NCBI GenBank assembly: GCA_022739095.1
Contig: JAIJEI010000008.1
Location: 1 to 22,961, forward strand
Source of the DNA: Bifidobacterium sp.
Lineage (GTDB): Bacteria; Actinomycetota; Actinomycetes; Actinomycetales; Bifidobacteriaceae
DNA length: 22,961 nt
Direction of reading: 5' to 3'
The notes below the pieces were generated by a model. That model saw only the letters and a program-made list of their open reading frames with translations, was not told the DNA's origin and ran no database searches. Shown here in pieces: positions 22,914-22,961 of this stretch (positions are counted from its first letter, which is position 1; each line of letters begins with the position of its first letter). A program made the translations under genes and the position numbers.

Positions 22914-22961
22914 ATGGGCAGGTGGGTGTTCGAGGGTGTGGAGTATGCGACGCGATCGGAG
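22914..22961 (+). CDS. Start of a gene running off the window
   Basis: TAGGAGGATCGG precedes ATG 22914, giving a strong Shine-Dalgarno, and the frame reads MGRWVFEGVEYATRSE to the window edge. Only 16 residues are visible and no family can be named. The site strength supports a real start. Confidence 0.5.
   Translation, partial: MGRWVFEGVEYATRSE

Overview
The window is high-GC, actinobacterial in codon use, and most likely from a Bifidobacterium chromosome, probably near the B. longum group. That assignment is inference from GC content, the style of the intergenic palindromic repeats and the gene mix; no rRNA or tRNA gene is present to confirm it. The region looks accessory and decaying: at least nine genes are truncated, frameshifted, stop-interrupted or internally deleted, and they lie between intact housekeeping-type genes (a second YidC, a signal peptidase I, a LysP-type permease) and several toxin or defence modules.

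Layout. Positions 1-2114 (minus strand) hold an RhtA/EamA-like exporter, a tiny membrane peptide, a four-TM membrane protein and a MerR/TipA-type regulator that one in-frame TGA splits into a DNA-binding half and a TipAS ligand-binding half. An operator-like repeat lies upstream of both the regulator and the membrane-protein operon. Positions 2444-3664 encode an AAA_14/DUF4143 ATPase behind an AT-rich palindromic promoter. Next come a DUF4012-like fragment (3778-4419) and a complete hipBA toxin-antitoxin operon (4559-6120) behind a 16-bp perfect inverted repeat. The hipA stop codon abuts a nitrilase remnant.

Positions 6380-13543 carry a palindromic repeat, YidC, a membrane protein, an MFS remnant with four inverted/direct 24-bp repeats, a LysP-type permease, a LEA/CsbD-like helical protein, an APC permease with a large internal deletion, signal peptidase I and an unknown 142-aa protein. 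Positions 13568-16803 contain a CPBP/PrsW-type remnant, a YjdF/DUF2238 membrane protein, a DUF1287 remnant, a frameshifted ABC ATPase behind a twin operator, and a truncated PfpI/DJ-1 protein.

Positions 17058-22142 form the most interesting block. It holds a RhuM-Fic/Doc fusion preceded by an exact actinobacterial LexA (SOS) box, a duplicated DUF488 3' end, an unknown ORF, an intact DUF488 gene, and, convergent with it, a roughly 1060-aa protein that joins an archaeo-eukaryotic primase, an SF2 helicase and a degenerate phospholipase-D-like domain (TOTE conflict-system type). The DUF488 and primase-helicase stop codons lie inside one shared terminator hairpin. The last 800 bp are gene-poor, with a duplicated tRNA T-arm-like motif and a 32-bp tandem repeat, and end at the start of a further gene.

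How the genes may work together (inference): the MerR/TipA regulator probably controlled its neighbouring exporter operon in response to a drug-like ligand. HipBA, RhuM-Fic and the primase-helicase look like stress, persistence or anti-invader functions, and the Fic gene appears wired to DNA damage.
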